DNA of 64,000 nt, from NCBI GenBank assembly GCA_963676515.1, contig OY781061.1:1-64000 (forward strand), written 5' to 3'. Of this stretch, positions 12,141 through 22,102 are shown in pieces. This DNA comes from G963667145 sp963676515 [NCBI: Candidatus Cloacimonadota bacterium] (GTDB lineage Bacteria; Cloacimonadota; Cloacimonadia; G963667145). How positions within the stretch are numbered: the first letter of the stretch is position 1; each line of letters starts with the position of its first letter. Both the position numbers and the translations under genes were made by a program. A model generated the notes under the pieces. That model did not search any database, was not told the DNA's origin, and saw only the letters and a list, made by a program, of their open reading frames with translations.

Positions 12141-12992
12141 ATGGATGTTTTGATCAAAGGAACTGGTGAAGGACTGAACTTTTTGGCAGTGGACTCTACT
12201 GAGGTGGTGAGGACTGCACAAAAAAAGCATAACCTCTCTATTACTGCCAGTGTGGCTTTGGGTAGGCTACTCACAGCAGGTTTGCTTTTGGGCTCGCAGA
12301 TGAAAAACGCTCGCAACAAGCTGACTCTGCGGGTTAATGGTGATGGATTGCTAGGCAATATTACCGTAGTGGCAACGCAAGACGGCAAAGTGAAAGGCAC
12401 GATTTCCAACGCTCAGCAAGAGGTGATGAAAGCCACAGGCAAAGGGTTTGACATTCCTAAGGCTATTGGCAAGGGGCTACTAACTCTGGTGCGAGACGAA
12501 GGGCTGAAAGCTCCTTATCAAGGGCAAGTGGAGTTGCAGACCTCGGAGATAGCTCAGGATATTGCACATCTTTTGCAGCAGTCGGAGCAAATAGCATCGG
12601 TGGTGGTGTTGGGTGTGCTGATAAACGAAAAAGCGGAGATATTGCAAGCGGGTGGGTTTATCGTACAGCTAGTACCTGGTGCTACTGAGTTTGTGATAGC
12701 ACAGTTAGAAGAAAAAATGCGAAAATTCCCCAATCTTACAGATTTGATGGATATGGGCTACTCTATCGGCGAAATAGTGGAGAAATTTGTGGTGGACGCT
12801 CCCCAGATTTTGGCAGAAAACCCCGTCGCTTACGAGTGCGACTGCAATCAAGAAAGATTTAAAAGTGGGATAAAACTTTTGCAAAAAAAAGAGATTGAAG
12901 AAATATTGGAAGAAAAAGGTAAAATAAAAGCGACCTGTAGTTTTTGTGGTAAAGTCTATGAGTTTGGCAAAGAAGATTTGGGAATGCTGTAG
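12141..12992 (+). CDS. hslO: Hsp33 redox-regulated chaperone
   Basis: A 283-residue cytoplasmic holdase chaperone activated by oxidation. The four zinc-binding cysteines are in the expected C-terminal arrangement: YECDCNQERF (C-X-C) and ATCSFCGKVY (C-X2-C). The N-terminal substrate domain has the family sequence around TASVALGRLLTAGLL and MKNARNKLTLRVNGDG. Length is normal. It follows kdsA by 12 bp with AGAGGAAAGAG as ribosome site, as the third gene of hisF-kdsA-hslO. In an anaerobe this suggests protection against occasional oxidative exposure. Confidence 0.96.
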   Translation: MDVLIKGTGEGLNFLAVDSTEVVRTAQKKHNLSITASVALGRLLTAGLLLGSQMKNARNKLTLRVNGDGLLGNITVVATQDGKVKGTISNAQQEVMKATGKGFDIPKAIGKGLLTLVRDEGLKAPYQGQVELQTSEIAQDIAHLLQQSEQIASVVVLGVLINEKAEILQAGGFIVQLVPGATEFVIAQLEEKMRKFPNLTDLMDMGYSIGEIVEKFVVDAPQILAENPVAYECDCNQERFKSGIKLLQKKEIEEILEEKGKIKATCSFCGKVYEFGKEDLGML

Positions 12993-13060
12993 AAAAAAAC
13001 CTTGACTTTAATTTCAAAAATATCTTTGGATGTAATAAATTGAATTTATAGGAGATAAAG

Positions 13061-14077
13061 ATGAGTAAGAGCATCGACTGGAATAACCTTGGATTTGAGT
13101 ATAGGAAAGCTAACGAAATGTTTGTGTGTCGCTGGAAAGATGGCAAATGGGGCGAAGGGAAAATGATGGCAGAGGATAGCTTGAGCGTGCATGTGTCGGC
13201 TACTGCTTTGCATTATGGACAAACCTGCTTCGAGGGACTGAAAGCTTATCGCACAAAAGAAGACGAGGTTGTGCTTTTTCGTCCTGAAGAAAATGCAAAG
13301 CGGATGATAAAAAGTTGTCAGCGAACTATGATGCAAGAGTTTCCTATAGAGCGGTTTGTGCAAGCGTGCAAAGCCGTGGTAAAAGCAAACGCTGAGTTTG
13401 TGCCGCCTTATGGTAGTGGAGCTACTTTATACATTCGTCCTTTTATGTTCGGTGATGGAGCCAACATCGGCGTCAAGCCTGCACCAGAGTTCGTCTTTTG
13501 CGTATTTTGTATGCCTGTAGGTGCTTATTTCAAAGGTGGGCTCACTCCAGTTAATTTCGACATCTCCGACTACGACCGAGCTGCTCCGATGGGGACTGGA
13601 GCGGTGAAAGTTGGCGGGAACTATGTAGCGAGTATGTTGCCTCATCAAAAAAGCGTAGCAGCAGGTTTTGCAGATTGCATCTATCTAGATCCCGCTACGC
13701 ACACCAAGATAGAGGAGGTGGGAGCTGCCAATTTCTTTGGTATCACTCACGACAATAAGTTTGTTACGCCCAAGTCGCCATCTATATTGCCTAGTATTAC
13801 CAAAAACTCTTTGATTTACCTTGCCAAAAATCATCTCGGGATGGAAGTAGAAGAAAGAGATGTGTTGATAGACAATCTGTCCGAGTTCAAAGAAGCGGGA
13901 GCTTGTGGTACGGCTGCAGTTATTACACCTATAGCGGGGATTAGTTACAAAAATAAGCTACACACTTTTTATTCTCAAGACGAGGTTGGACCAGTTACTA
14001 CTAAGCTTTATAATGCCCTCACGGGGATACAGTTTGGAGAGATTCCAGCTCCAGATGGTTGGATTGTTAAAGTTTAA
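13061..14077 (+). CDS. ilvE: Branched-chain amino acid aminotransferase (class IV)
   Basis: A 338-residue PLP enzyme transaminating Val, Leu and Ile with 2-oxoglutarate. It belongs to the long BCAT-II subgroup: LHYGQTCFEGLKAYR, LFRPEENAKRM, YIRPFMFG, the PLP lysine in MGTGAVKVGGNYVAS, IEEVGAANFFG (the conserved Glu-Glu), and the late ACGTAAVITPI motif. It has its own upstream region (TTGACT near 13003 and a TA-rich stretch before the TAGGAG ribosome site), so it is probably a separate transcription unit. With glutamate dehydrogenase it could feed branched-chain keto acids into fermentation as readily as serve biosynthesis. Confidence 0.95.
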   Translation: MSKSIDWNNLGFEYRKANEMFVCRWKDGKWGEGKMMAEDSLSVHVSATALHYGQTCFEGLKAYRTKEDEVVLFRPEENAKRMIKSCQRTMMQEFPIERFVQACKAVVKANAEFVPPYGSGATLYIRPFMFGDGANIGVKPAPEFVFCVFCMPVGAYFKGGLTPVNFDISDYDRAAPMGTGAVKVGGNYVASMLPHQKSVAAGFADCIYLDPATHTKIEEVGAANFFGITHDNKFVTPKSPSILPSITKNSLIYLAKNHLGMEVEERDVLIDNLSEFKEAGACGTAAVITPIAGISYKNKLHTFYSQDEVGPVTTKLYNALTGIQFGEIPAPDGWIVKV

Positions 14078-14127
14078 AAGAATTTAACGCATAATCAGAT
14101 ATTAATTATAAAAAAAGTGGAGGCAAG

Positions 14128-14646
14128 ATGAAAAATATTTTAATGTTAGTGGCATCGTTAACCTTTTTGTGGGGATGTGCCGCAAAAAAACCGGTGGTTA
14201 TTCAAGAAACCGCAAAAGAGGAAGTGGTAGTGGAGGTAGCTCAAAATGTTGAAGAGCAGACGGTGATGCTGGAAGATATAGCCCCTATGCTTGCTCAAGA
14301 GGAAAAAGTTGTCGAAGAGGTGGTAATAAGGGATGCAGAGTTCTACACTGTAAATCCTGGTGATAACCTTTATAAACTTTGCGTGCAAAAAAATATGTAT
14401 ATCTGGCAGTTGGCTGAACTCAATGGCATCAAAGATCCGAGCGTAATTTCTATCGGTCAAGAGTTGAAATTGCCTGTAGAAAAAAAGAAAGTTGTTAGCC
14501 AAGGTGATTTTTACAAAGTTGATATCGGTGACAATCTTTCGGGGATAGCCAATGAAGTGGATAAAAGTCAAGATGAGCTGTTAAACTTAAATGACTTACC
14601 TAATAAAAATCTAATTAGAGCTGGTTCGCTATTACGAGTAAATTAA
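14128..14646 (+). CDS. Lipoprotein with two LysM domains
   Basis: A 172-residue predicted lipoprotein. An N-terminal signal ends in a lipobox (LWGC, Cys about residue 16), then a Glu/Val-rich linker (residues 25-70), then two LysM peptidoglycan-binding modules: FYTVNPGDNLYKLC...ISIGQELKLP (about 72-116) and FYKVDIGDNLSGIA...IRAGSLLRVN (about 127-172). There is no catalytic domain, so it is likely a peptidoglycan-anchored envelope protein rather than a hydrolase. The gene is monocistronic and followed by a strong terminator at 14664. Confidence 0.9.
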   Translation: MKNILMLVASLTFLWGCAAKKPVVIQETAKEEVVVEVAQNVEEQTVMLEDIAPMLAQEEKVVEEVVIRDAEFYTVNPGDNLYKLCVQKNMYIWQLAELNGIKDPSVISIGQELKLPVEKKKVVSQGDFYKVDIGDNLSGIANEVDKSQDELLNLNDLPNKNLIRAGSLLRVN

Positions 14647-14663
14647 CAATTTTAATAAATTTG

Positions 14664-14690
14664 AAAAAGCCGCAAAACGCGGCTTTTTTT
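14664..14690 (+). terminator. Rho-independent terminator after LysM lipoprotein gene
   Basis: AAAAAGCCGC-loop-GCGGCTTTTTTT: a 5-bp GC stem (14669-14673 with 14679-14683) extended by A-T pairs and ending in a T-tract. Confidence 0.9.
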
Positions 14691-14728
14691 CTTGAGCTTA
14701 TCTTAACTAAAAAGTGCGTAAAAAAAGT

Positions 14729-14767
14729 TTGACACAAAACCGAAAGAAAAAATATTGTGCTTAAAAT
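14729..14767 (+). promoter_or_regulatory. Putative promoter of the tRNA-Glu/tRNA-Lys unit
   Basis: TAAAAT at 14762-14767 lies 12 bp before the mature 5' end of tRNA-Glu, the right distance for a -10 box. The only -35-like hexamer is TTGACA at 14729-14734, leaving a 27-bp spacer instead of about 17. No -35-like sequence is found at the canonical position. Confidence 0.5.
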
Positions 14768-14778
14768 CAAAAGATTTT

Positions 14779-14853
14779 GTCCCGTTCGTCTAGTGGCTAG
14801 GACTCCAGATTCTCATTCTGGCAACAGGAGTTCAATTCTCCTACGGGATACCA
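14779..14853 (+). tRNA. tRNA-Glu (anticodon CTC)
   Basis: Acceptor stem 14779-14785 pairs with 14843-14849 (one G-T at the top); D arm TCGTCTAGTGGCTAGGA; anticodon stem CCAGA/TCTGG encloses loop TTCTCAT, so the anticodon is CTC (codon GAG). The T loop is TTCAATT and the 3' CCA is encoded. 10 bp before tRNA-Lys; co-transcribed. The TTC isoacceptor must lie elsewhere. Confidence 0.95.
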
Positions 14854-14863
14854 TTTATATCGT

Positions 14864-14939
14864 GCTTCTGTAGCTCAGTTGGTAGAGCAACTGACTCTTA
14901 ATCAGTGGGTCTAGGGTTCGAATCCCTACGGGAGCACCA
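14864..14939 (+). tRNA. tRNA-Lys (anticodon CTT)
   Basis: Acceptor stem 14864-14870 pairs with 14929-14935 (two G-T pairs); D arm TAGCTCAGTTGGTAGAGCA; anticodon stem ACTGA/TCAGT encloses loop CTCTTAA, so the anticodon is CTT (codon AAG). T arm GGGTTCGAATCCC is canonical and CCA is encoded at 14937-14939. Confidence 0.96.
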
Positions 14940-14957
14940 TTTTTTTTCTAAAAGAGG

Positions 14958-15001
14958 ATCTATACTTTCCCTGTTAAAGGAGCGAAGATAGATTTTTTTT
15001 T
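14958..15001 (+). terminator. Terminator of the tRNA unit
   Basis: ATCTAT (14958-14963) pairs with ATAGAT (14988-14993), with inner pairing of CTT...TCC with GGA...AAG, followed by a run of T. It separates the tRNAs from the groEL promoter. Confidence 0.75.
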
Positions 15002-15025
15002 ATTGTCTAAAAAAGAAAAAAATAT

Positions 15026-15078
15026 TTGACATCATCATCCGAATAAAAAAACTAGCACTATAATAATTAGATTGCTAA
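15026..15078 (+). promoter_or_regulatory. groEL promoter with CIRCE-like HrcA operator
   Basis: CTAGCACTA (15052-15060), a 9-nt spacer, then GATTGCTAA (15070-15078): this is the CIRCE layout (TTAGCACTC-N9-GAGTGCTAA) with 3 of 18 arm positions changed, so groEL is probably repressed by HrcA. A perfect -10 TATAAT (15059-15064) overlaps the left arm, as expected for repression. TTGACA stands at 15026-15031, 27 bp upstream of the -10. Confidence 0.75.
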
Positions 15079-15091
15079 AAACAAATTTTAG

Positions 15092-16750
<1,659 letters not shown>

Positions 16751-16770
16751 TATTTACAAGATTAGTTGTA

Positions 16771-16806
16771 ACGCTGGAAACTTTTAGTTTCCAGCGTTTT
16801 TTTTTG
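16771..16806 (+). terminator. Rho-independent terminator after groEL
   Basis: ACGCTGGAAAC (16771-16781) and GTTTCCAGCGT (16787-16797) form an 11-bp perfect stem with a 5-nt loop, followed by about ten T. Confidence 0.96.
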
Positions 16807-16887
16807 CGGAAACAAAAAAGAAAAAAAGACTTGTTCTTGGTCTGATAAATTAAATCTTAGTTTTCAAAATGTAAGCGGAGTATTAAA

Positions 16888-17793
16888 GTGAAAATTGTTG
16901 TTTTGTATCAAGGTAGATCGTCGGAGCGAGAGGTTTCTTGCAAGAGTGGCAAAGCTATTGCAAAAGCGTTAGAAAATCTTCAGCATGCTGTCCTTCTTTT
17001 AGATCCAGCGGAGTTTTCTTATTTTGAGTTGCTCAAAAAAATCAAAGAGTTTGAAGCAGAGTTGGTTTTTTTGGGATTACACGGAGGTGAGGGCGAGGAT
17101 GGGAAACTTCAGGCACTTTTAGAACTGGAGAAAATAGCTTTCACGGGCTCAAATTTTAAAGCAAGTGCGTTTGCTATGGACAAATACTCTTGCGAGAAAT
17201 TGCTTAGTGCGTACGGCATTCCCATCGCAAAAGGGAAGTTGCTTCTTTCTACTTCCAGTAGCTCTGAGGTAGATTTTTTTCCTGTGGTGGTCAAGCCCAA
17301 CGATGCTGGCTCGTCTGTGGGTATCTCGATGGTAAAGAATTCAGAAAACCTTTTGCCTGCTTTGCAAGAAGCTTTTGCTTGTAGCTCAGCTGTAATTTGT
17401 CAAGAATTTATACCTGGCAGAGAGCTTACCGTGCCTATTTTGGGGGATGCACCTCTACCAGTAATTGAAATTAAGCCCAAAAATGGATTTTTTAATTATG
17501 AGAATAAATACACGAAAGGGAATACAGAGTACATAGTCCCAGCAAAATTGAGCGAAGAGCAGGCGGAAGAGGTGCAACGGCTAGCTATTTTGGCACACCA
17601 AGCCGTAGGAGCCGATGTTTATTCTAGAGTTGATTTTCGTTATGATGGCAAAAAATTTTATTTCTTGGAAATCAACACCTTGCCGGGAATGACAGCAACA
17701 TCTCTTGTGCCGATGTCTGCCGAAGCTGCAGGGATGAGTTTTGAACAGTTGGTAGAGAAGATAGCAAAGCTTAGTTTACAAAAGCAAAAATAA
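16888..17793 (+). CDS. ddl: D-alanine--D-alanine ligase
   Basis: A 301-residue ATP-grasp ligase making D-Ala-D-Ala for peptidoglycan. Motifs: QGRSSEREVSCKSG (N-terminal, catalytic Glu), LGLHGGEGEDG, FTGSNFKASAFAMDK, the ATP-binding VVVKPNDAGSSVGIS, and ILEINTLPGMT-type C-terminal motif (LEINTLPGMT). The start is GTG 16888, matching the family's KIVVL N terminus; upstream ribosome site is GCGGAG. Length is at the short end but complete. The DUF554 gene follows 11 bp later. Confidence 0.96.
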   Translation: MKIVVLYQGRSSEREVSCKSGKAIAKALENLQHAVLLLDPAEFSYFELLKKIKEFEAELVFLGLHGGEGEDGKLQALLELEKIAFTGSNFKASAFAMDKYSCEKLLSAYGIPIAKGKLLLSTSSSSEVDFFPVVVKPNDAGSSVGISMVKNSENLLPALQEAFACSSAVICQEFIPGRELTVPILGDAPLPVIEIKPKNGFFNYENKYTKGNTEYIVPAKLSEEQAEEVQRLAILAHQAVGADVYSRVDFRYDGKKFYFLEINTLPGMTATSLVPMSAEAAGMSFEQLVEKIAKLSLQKQK

Positions 17794-17804
17794 ACGAGGA
17801 TAAA

Positions 17805-18482
17805 ATGATAGGGACTCTGGTCAACACTGCAACAGTAATAGTGGGAAGTATCTTAGGAATTCTGCTGAAGTCGAAACTTCCCAAAAAAACTACAGATATA
17901 GTTTTCCAAGTGATGGGCATTTTTACTATTTACTTGGGATTGAGGATGGCTCTGGACGGTGTGAATATTTTATTGATGATTCTTTCTCTTGTTATTGGGG
18001 CAGTAATAGGGCAGGTTATAGGGATACAAGCACTTTTGGAGAGAGTTGCTGCTTATTTGCAAACAAAAGTGGGAGGAGAAGGAAGCCATTTTGTACAAGG
18101 GTTTATCACCGCGACTTTGCTTTTTTGTACAGGCTCTATGGTGATTTTGGGAGCAATAGAGGAAGGCAGTGGCAGGACTCCCACGCTTTACTTCACCAAA
18201 GCTATCATGGACGGCACTACATCCATCGTGCTAGCGGCATCTTTTGGTAGAGGCGTGTTGTTTTCATCTTTCGTGATATTTTTCATACAGGGGTTACTCA
18301 CAGGTGCTGTTTTTTATTTTGGTGATTTTTTGCCCGAAATTGTGATAACTCAAGTAGGAGCTGTGGGTGGAGTTATTCTTCTCGGTTTGGGCTTGACTAT
18401 CTTAGAAATCAAGAAACTAGCTATCGCTAATATGTTGCCAGCTTTGGTGGTAGCAGGTGTTTTGAGTTACTATTTTCTTTAA
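17805..18482 (+). CDS. DUF554 membrane protein
   Basis: A 225-residue integral membrane protein of the DUF554 family (YqgA/YdfK type). About seven hydrophobic segments are apparent; the family-typical parts are MIGTLVNTATVIVGSILG, the motif TLLFCTGSMVILGAIEEG, and YFTKAIMDGTTSIVLA. Members are predicted inner-membrane transport-type proteins of unknown substrate. The ribosome site is CGAGG. It probably shares a transcript with ddl but no functional link is known. Confidence 0.9.
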   Translation: MIGTLVNTATVIVGSILGILLKSKLPKKTTDIVFQVMGIFTIYLGLRMALDGVNILLMILSLVIGAVIGQVIGIQALLERVAAYLQTKVGGEGSHFVQGFITATLLFCTGSMVILGAIEEGSGRTPTLYFTKAIMDGTTSIVLAASFGRGVLFSSFVIFFIQGLLTGAVFYFGDFLPEIVITQVGAVGGVILLGLGLTILEIKKLAIANMLPALVVAGVLSYYFL

Positions 18483-18660
18483 GGAAAAATTTGGAATTCT
18501 AAACTTATGCCTGTTGGGTCAATTTTGCTTCTTTTGTTACAGGTTTCTCCTATCAAGCTATATAAAATACAAAAAGAGAATTTTAAGTAAAAATAAGAGG
18601 GAAATCGTTTGACAATATTTTTGAAGCTAAAATTTTATGAAAAAAAATATAGGAGTTGTG

Positions 18661-18876
18661 ATGTTCGTTGACGGTCTAAATATTATGGTTTTGGGAATGG
18701 GGATTGTTTTTGTTTTTTTGATAGTGATTTATTTATCTATGACACTTAGTTCTACTTTGATTCAAAAATTTCATCTAAAATACAATCCAGAACCTTTACA
18801 TGTAATAAAGGTGAATACTGGCGAAAAGGATTTGGTAGCTGTTATTAGTGCTGCCGTAGCTTATAGTAAAAATTAA
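18661..18876 (+). CDS. oadG: OadG-type gamma subunit of sodium-pumping decarboxylase
   Basis: A 71-residue small membrane protein with one N-terminal hydrophobic segment (GLNIMVLGMGIVFVFLIVIY) and a polar tail ending VAVISAAVAYSKN. The size, the GMGIVF phrase in the membrane helix and the C-terminal AAIAAAV-like helix are typical of OadG, which anchors the alpha and beta subunits. ATG 18661 is chosen because AGGAG lies 5 nt upstream; a methionine eight codons earlier lacks a site. It is directly followed by oadA and oadB, the usual gene set. Confidence 0.85.
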   Translation: MFVDGLNIMVLGMGIVFVFLIVIYLSMTLSSTLIQKFHLKYNPEPLHVIKVNTGEKDLVAVISAAVAYSKN

Positions 18877-18896
18877 AAGGAAGAGGTAATAGTTTA

Positions 18897-20711
18897 ATGT
18901 CATTGAAAAAAATTAAATTTATGGATACATCTTTTAGAGATGGATTTCAATCTGTATATGGTGCGAGAGTTAAAACAGAAGATTTTTTGCCAGCTATCAA
19001 AGCTTCGGTAGATGCAGGCATAGAGCATTTTGAGTTTGGTGGTGGAGCGAGATTTCAAAGTCTGTTTTTCTATTGCAACGAGAGTGCTTTTGATATGATG
19101 GATAAGGTGCGAAAGACTGTAGGTCCAGATATTAAATTGCAAACTTTGGCAAGAGGCATAAATGTGGTAGGACTTTCTCAGCAACCCAAAGATGTCATCA
19201 AGATGCATGCGAAGCTTTTCAAAAAGCATGGAACTACGCATATTAGGAACTTTGATGCCCTGAACGATACAGAAAATCTCAACTACTCTGGAAACTGCAT
19301 CTCTAAAGAAGGTTTGCACCATCAAATATCTATCACGATGATGGGCTTGGCTCCAGGTCTTATCGACTCAGGAGTACATACAGCAGAATTTTATATGGAA
19401 AAACTGGACGAAATTTTAGAGGAAAAAATCCCTTTCGATTCATTAGTGTTTAAAGATGCTTCTGGAACTTGCCCTCCTAAAATCGTCTTCGACACTGTAC
19501 AAAAAGCTCGCAAAAAGCTGGGTAATAAAGCGACTTTGTGGTTTCACACCCACGCCACGGCTGGTATCGGCACGAACTGCATAATGGCAGCGATAGAGGC
19601 AGGCATAGACGGTATAGATTTGGCTCAATCTCCTGTTTCTGGTGGTACTGGTCAGCCCGACATCTTGTCTATTTGGCATATCCTCAAAGGCACAGATTAC
19701 ACTTTGGATGTTGATTACAAAAAACTTCTCCAGTCTCGTAAAGTTTTTGAAGATTGTATGGAAAAATACATGATGCCTTTGGAAGCTAAACAGACTGCGG
19801 CAAACATAGTCTTGTCACCAATGCCCGGTGGAGCACTCACAGCCAATACGATGATGATGCGTGACACCAAGACTTTGCACCTTTTCCCGAAAGTGATCGA
19901 TGAGATGGCAGAGGTAGTAGCAAAAGGTGGCTTTGGCACTAGCGTTACTCCTGTTAGCCAATTCTACTTCCAACAATCTTTCGTGAATGTTACTCAAGGT
20001 AGATGGAAGAAAATCACAGATGGTTATGGCAATATGGTGCTTGGCTACTTTGGTAAGACCCCTAGACCAGCTGATCCAGAGATTGTCGCTTTGGCAGAGA
20101 AACAACTCAAGAAACCGCCTTTTAAAGGGAACTCTCCTTTGGACATATTGAGTGATGGCGTACCAGAAGCAAAGAAGATGTTAAAAGACAATAGTCTCAA
20201 AGAGACAGAAGAGAACATTTTTATCGCTGCTACTTGCAAAGAAAAAGGAATTTCTTTCTTGAAGGGTGAAGCAAAAGAGGCGATTTATTACAAAAGCGAA
20301 ATAACAAAAAGCGAGAATAAAATCGCACCAGCAAAGGGAGCAAAGATGTCTGAGAACATGATAGTTACCGTAAACGGGAAAGAGTATAATGTAAATGTAA
20401 GACCAGATGGAACTGTAGCTGATGTAAAACCTGCTCCTCCAAAACCAGCGGTAAAAGTTTCTGCTAAACCAACTCCTGCTGCATCTACTGGTGGATCTGG
20501 AAGTAAAGTTTCTTCGCCTATAGCTGGACAAATCACCTCTATTAATGCTTCTGTGGGTGATGAAGTTTCCGAAGACACCGTCGTATTGGTGCTAGAAGCG
20601 ATGAAAATGGAGAACGACATTTTTGCCGAAACAGCTGGTACGATCAAAGAAATTTTGGTTAAACAAGGAGACACCGTAGCCGAAGGCGATCCTCTTTTTG
20701 TTATCGCATAA
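18897..20711 (+). CDS. oadA: Biotin-dependent decarboxylase alpha subunit (OadA-type carboxyltransferase + biotinyl domain)
   Basis: A 604-residue protein. Residues 1-300 are the TIM-barrel carboxyltransferase with metal ligands seen as the Asp in TSFRDGFQS, the carbamylated-Lys site FKDASGTC, and the His pair HTHATAG. A PYC/OADA-type middle domain follows. A Pro/Ala-rich linker near 500-535 leads to the biotinyl domain with the biotinylated lysine in LEAMKMEND (about residue 570). It transfers CO2 from a carboxy-acid to biotin; OadB then decarboxylates it and exports Na+. The usual RDAHQS is RDGFQS here, and several active-site neighbours differ from classic OadA, so oxaloacetate is the likely, not certain, substrate (pyruvate carboxylase B-type or another acid are alternatives). 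Confidence 0.88.
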   Translation: MSLKKIKFMDTSFRDGFQSVYGARVKTEDFLPAIKASVDAGIEHFEFGGGARFQSLFFYCNESAFDMMDKVRKTVGPDIKLQTLARGINVVGLSQQPKDVIKMHAKLFKKHGTTHIRNFDALNDTENLNYSGNCISKEGLHHQISITMMGLAPGLIDSGVHTAEFYMEKLDEILEEKIPFDSLVFKDASGTCPPKIVFDTVQKARKKLGNKATLWFHTHATAGIGTNCIMAAIEAGIDGIDLAQSPVSGGTGQPDILSIWHILKGTDYTLDVDYKKLLQSRKVFEDCMEKYMMPLEAKQTAANIVLSPMPGGALTANTMMMRDTKTLHLFPKVIDEMAEVVAKGGFGTSVTPVSQFYFQQSFVNVTQGRWKKITDGYGNMVLGYFGKTPRPADPEIVALAEKQLKKPPFKGNSPLDILSDGVPEAKKMLKDNSLKETEENIFIAATCKEKGISFLKGEAKEAIYYKSEITKSENKIAPAKGAKMSENMIVTVNGKEYNVNVRPDGTVADVKPAPPKPAVKVSAKPTPAASTGGSGSKVSSPIAGQITSINASVGDEVSEDTVVLVLEAMKMENDIFAETAGTIKEILVKQGDTVAEGDPLFVIA

Positions 20712-20735
20712 TCTGGCTTTGATAAGGTTTTATTT

Positions 20736-21968
20736 ATGAATTATAAAAAAATTACAGTCGCTTTATTTTTGACCTTGGTTTGCTCTTCATTACTAGTAGC
20801 TCAAGAGGTTTCGATAGGCAAAGGCTTCGTGGAACTTTACGAAGGATCAGGGCTAAGAGGCTTTATGAATGTGGGCGGATGGAAAAATCTTGTGATGATT
20901 GGCATCGGCTTTTTGTTGCTTTATTTGGGAATTGAAAAAGAGTTCGAGCCTCTTATTTTGGTGCCTATGGCTTTTGGAGCTATCTTGTCCAACATTCCTT
21001 TCGCAGGCTTTATGGAAGCTCAGGGTATCTTGCGATATATTTATGACATCGGCGTCAAAACTGGTGTTTTCCCACTTTTGATATTTATGGGAATAGGTGC
21101 TATGACAGATTTTGGTCCGCTGATAGCCAATCCCAAGACTTTGCTTCTGGGAGCTGCTGCTCAGTTCGGAATTTTCTTTGCCTTGCTAGGAGCTTTGCTT
21201 TTACCTGCTATCCCTGCTATTGGATTTAATGGCTTCGATTTGGCTTCTGCTGGCTCTATCGGGATTATTGGAGGAGCGGATGGTCCTACTTCTATCTTCG
21301 TAGCCTCCAGACTCAAGCCCGATTTACTAGGTCCGATAGCGGTAGCCGCATACTCCTATATGGCTTTAGTTCCTATTATTCAACCGCCTATCATGAGATT
21401 TTTCACCTCTAAAGAGGAAAGAATGATTAAGATGGAGACTTTACGCCCAGTTAAAAAGCTAGAAAAAGTACTCTTTCCCTTGATTTTGCTGGCTCTCTGT
21501 GGCTTATTTTTACCATCGGCGACACCTCTTATCGGAATGATAGCTTTTGGTAATCTGCTCAAAGAGTGCGGAGTAGTCGATCGCCTAAGCAAAGCTGCCC
21601 AAAACGAACTAATGAACATTGTAACTATCTTTTTAGGTCTTGGAGTAGGTAGCAAATTAGCTGCCGAAAATTTCCTCAATTTCAACACTATCGGAATCTT
21701 AATCTTAGGTCTTTTAGCTTTTATGGTGGGAACCACTGCAGGCATTTTGTTTGGCAAGATTATGTGTAAACTCACTGGAGGCAAGGTCAACCCGCTCATC
21801 GGTGCTGCCGGTGTGTCTGCTGTACCGATGGCTGCTAGAGTGGTAAACAAGGTTGGGCAAATGGAGAATCGCTCCAACTTCTTGTTAATGCACGCTATGG
21901 GTCCGAATGTTGCTGGAGTTATAGGCTCTGCTGTAGCTGCCGGTGTTTTACTGGCTTTGATTGGTTAG
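20736..21968 (+). CDS. oadB: Sodium-pumping decarboxylase beta subunit
   Basis: A 410-residue polytopic membrane protein (OadB/GcdB/MmdB family) that decarboxylates carboxybiotin while exporting Na+. An N-terminal hydrophobic stretch ending LLVAQ precedes the conserved core, which is longer than some homologues there. Family motifs: [29 protein letters not shown] with the Na+-binding Asp, [22 protein letters not shown] and [12 protein letters not shown] near the C terminus. AAGG precedes the ATG. It closes the oadG-oadA-oadB unit and is followed by a clear terminator. Confidence 0.94.
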   Translation: MNYKKITVALFLTLVCSSLLVAQEVSIGKGFVELYEGSGLRGFMNVGGWKNLVMIGIGFLLLYLGIEKEFEPLILVPMAFGAILSNIPFAGFMEAQGILRYIYDIGVKTGVFPLLIFMGIGAMTDFGPLIANPKTLLLGAAAQFGIFFALLGALLLPAIPAIGFNGFDLASAGSIGIIGGADGPTSIFVASRLKPDLLGPIAVAAYSYMALVPIIQPPIMRFFTSKEERMIKMETLRPVKKLEKVLFPLILLALCGLFLPSATPLIGMIAFGNLLKECGVVDRLSKAAQNELMNIVTIFLGLGVGSKLAAENFLNFNTIGILILGLLAFMVGTTAGILFGKIMCKLTGGKVNPLIGAAGVSAVPMAARVVNKVGQMENRSNFLLMHAMGPNVAGVIGSAVAAGVLLALIG

Positions 21969-21988
21969 CAATTAAATCTTTAAATTTG

Positions 21989-22018
21989 ACCGACAAGTTA
22001 ATAGCTTGTCGGTTTTTT
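21989..22018 (+). terminator. Rho-independent terminator after oadB
   Basis: CCGACAAG (21990-21997) and CTTGTCGG (22005-22012) form an 8-bp perfect stem with a 7-nt loop, followed by TTTTTT. Confidence 0.95.
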
Positions 22019-22102
22019 ATTTTATTTCGCCTTTTATGTTTGACATCAACCAACCTTTTTTAACCTTGTCGGATAGATTTTAAATTGGAATGAGGTAAAT
22101 AA

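Noticed and set aside
18637-18660. Earlier start for OadG
   Set aside because: No ribosome site; ATG 18661 has AGGAG at the right distance.
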